Shown: positions 63,473-64,000 of the stretch, piece after piece | Numbering within the stretch: position 1 is the first letter of the stretch | Layout of the letters: every line of letters starts with the position of its first letter | Source of the DNA: Ohtaekwangia koreensis | Lineage (GTDB): Bacteria > Bacteroidota > Bacteroidia > Cytophagales > Cyclobacteriaceae | Direction of reading: 5' to 3' | Length of the DNA: 64,000 nt | Assembly (NCBI RefSeq): GCF_900167975.1 | Contig: NZ_FUZU01000004.1 | Span: 310,001-374,000, forward strand | Notes under the pieces: generated by a model | Seen by the model: the letters and a program-made list of their open reading frames with translations, nothing else | The model's database searches: none | Told to the model about the DNA's origin: nothing | Made by a program: the position numbers and the translations under genes

Positions 63473-64000
63473 ATGAAAAAGCCAAAGCACACTATATTGC
63501 TCTTCACAGTAACACTGGCAGGTATATGGGGATGTGCTACATCTGATAGAGACAATGTGGACAAGGCACAAAAAATAAATGCGCAGAAAGTTACAAGTGA
63601 AGATGTATCTGAGTTTCTAACGGAGGCGGCAGACGCACGCATGATGGGAATAGAAGAAGGAAAGCTTGCCAGAGAACGTGCTACTTCCAAAGCTATACAA
63701 GAGTATGGCGAATGGATGATTCGCGATCAGAAAAAGTTATTGGCTGAAATCAAAAAACTTGCAGCCGAGAAAGAGATCGAACTGCCACAAACAATAAGTG
63801 AAGATAAAAAAGACGGACTTGAAGACCTGAAGAGAAAGCGTGACAGAGATTTCGATCGAAAATTCTACAGGATGATGAAGATCGATCACAAACGCGATCT
63901 TAAGGAATTTGAAGAAGCCATAAAACTCAATGATGTTGAAGTAGCCGACTTTGCAGCAAAATATACTCCCGTTATCAAGGCGCACCTTGAACATTTAAAG
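63473..64000 (+). CDS. DUF4142 lipoprotein, 3' end outside window
   Basis: 176 codons are visible from the ATG at 63473 to the right edge without a stop. A signal segment ends in a lipobox-like IWGC (Cys21). The mature part is a helical bundle of the DUF4142 (ferritin-like) type: ADARMMGIEEGKLARERATSK and YGEWMIRDQKKL, then DFDRKFYRMMKIDHKRDLKEFE. DUF4142 proteins are exported and common in Bacteroidota and Proteobacteria, with no established function. It is transcribed divergently from SusC-3. Confidence 0.85.
   Translation, partial: MKKPKHTILLFTVTLAGIWGCATSDRDNVDKAQKINAQKVTSEDVSEFLTEAADARMMGIEEGKLARERATSKAIQEYGEWMIRDQKKLLAEIKKLAAEKEIELPQTISEDKKDGLEDLKRKRDRDFDRKFYRMMKIDHKRDLKEFEEAIKLNDVEVADFAAKYTPVIKAHLEHLK

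Overview
The window comes from a Bacteroidota bacterium, most likely an environmental Cytophagales or related soil or plant-associated lineage. This rests on gene content: three SusC/SusD outer-membrane pairs, two secreted proteins with type IX secretion C-terminal sorting domains, LytS/LytTR regulatory pairs, Bacteroidota-style -7 boxes (TAnnTTTG) and moderate GC. The genus cannot be fixed from the sequence. No rRNA, tRNA, CRISPR array, insertion sequence or phage gene was seen.

Layout. 1-4.7 kb (minus): two Cys/Zn-type beta-L-arabinofuranosidases (a GH146-like gene cut by the window edge and a GH127 gene) in one operon. 5.1-9.7 kb: a small lipoprotein, then a multi-PAS hybrid histidine kinase, a single-domain receiver and a LuxR-type regulator. 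10.1-16.9 kb: an NAD(P)-binding protein, a 1512-residue T9SS-exported protein with three copies of a Cys-rich PA14-like module, and Ada. 17.0-21.0 kb (plus): a LytS/LytTR pair and a CPA2 cation/proton antiporter. 21.1-29.5 kb (minus): a T9SS-exported gluzincin-like protein with a ricin-type lectin domain, a GH51 alpha-L-arabinofuranosidase, and a DPP-IV-like S9 peptidase. 29.7-40.9 kb (minus): two SusC/SusD operons, the first carrying a FAS1 lipoprotein and a second accessory lipoprotein. 41.4-46.1 kb (minus): a complete four-gene trans-4-hydroxy-L-proline catabolic operon. 46.3-49.5 kb: an M61 peptidase coupled to an amino-acid permease. 49.9-55.9 kb: a LuxR regulator divergent from a plus-strand operon that encodes an exported protein with eight 34-residue SDHY repeats, a LytS kinase, a LytS pseudokinase and a LytTR regulator. 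56.0-63.1 kb: PBP1A and a third SusC/SusD operon. 63.5 kb to the end: a truncated DUF4142 lipoprotein.

Main interpretation (inference). The left and middle parts read as a utilisation locus for hydroxyproline-rich glycoproteins of plant walls (extensin/arabinogalactan type). GH127, GH146 and GH51 enzymes would remove L-arabinofuranose, SusC/D pairs would import fragments, exported and periplasmic peptidases (gluzincin-like, S9 and M61) would cut the protein, the permease would import amino acids, and the hydroxyproline operon would convert released hydroxyproline to 2-oxoglutarate. A quasi-palindromic element close to TAATA(C/G)TAT(AT)TATCA recurs upstream of SusC-1, SusC-2, the hydroxyproline operon and the gluzincin gene, which would fit a shared regulator. 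The second highlight is the SDHY-repeat protein with its kinase/pseudokinase/LytTR operon, which looks like a little-described envelope sensing system.
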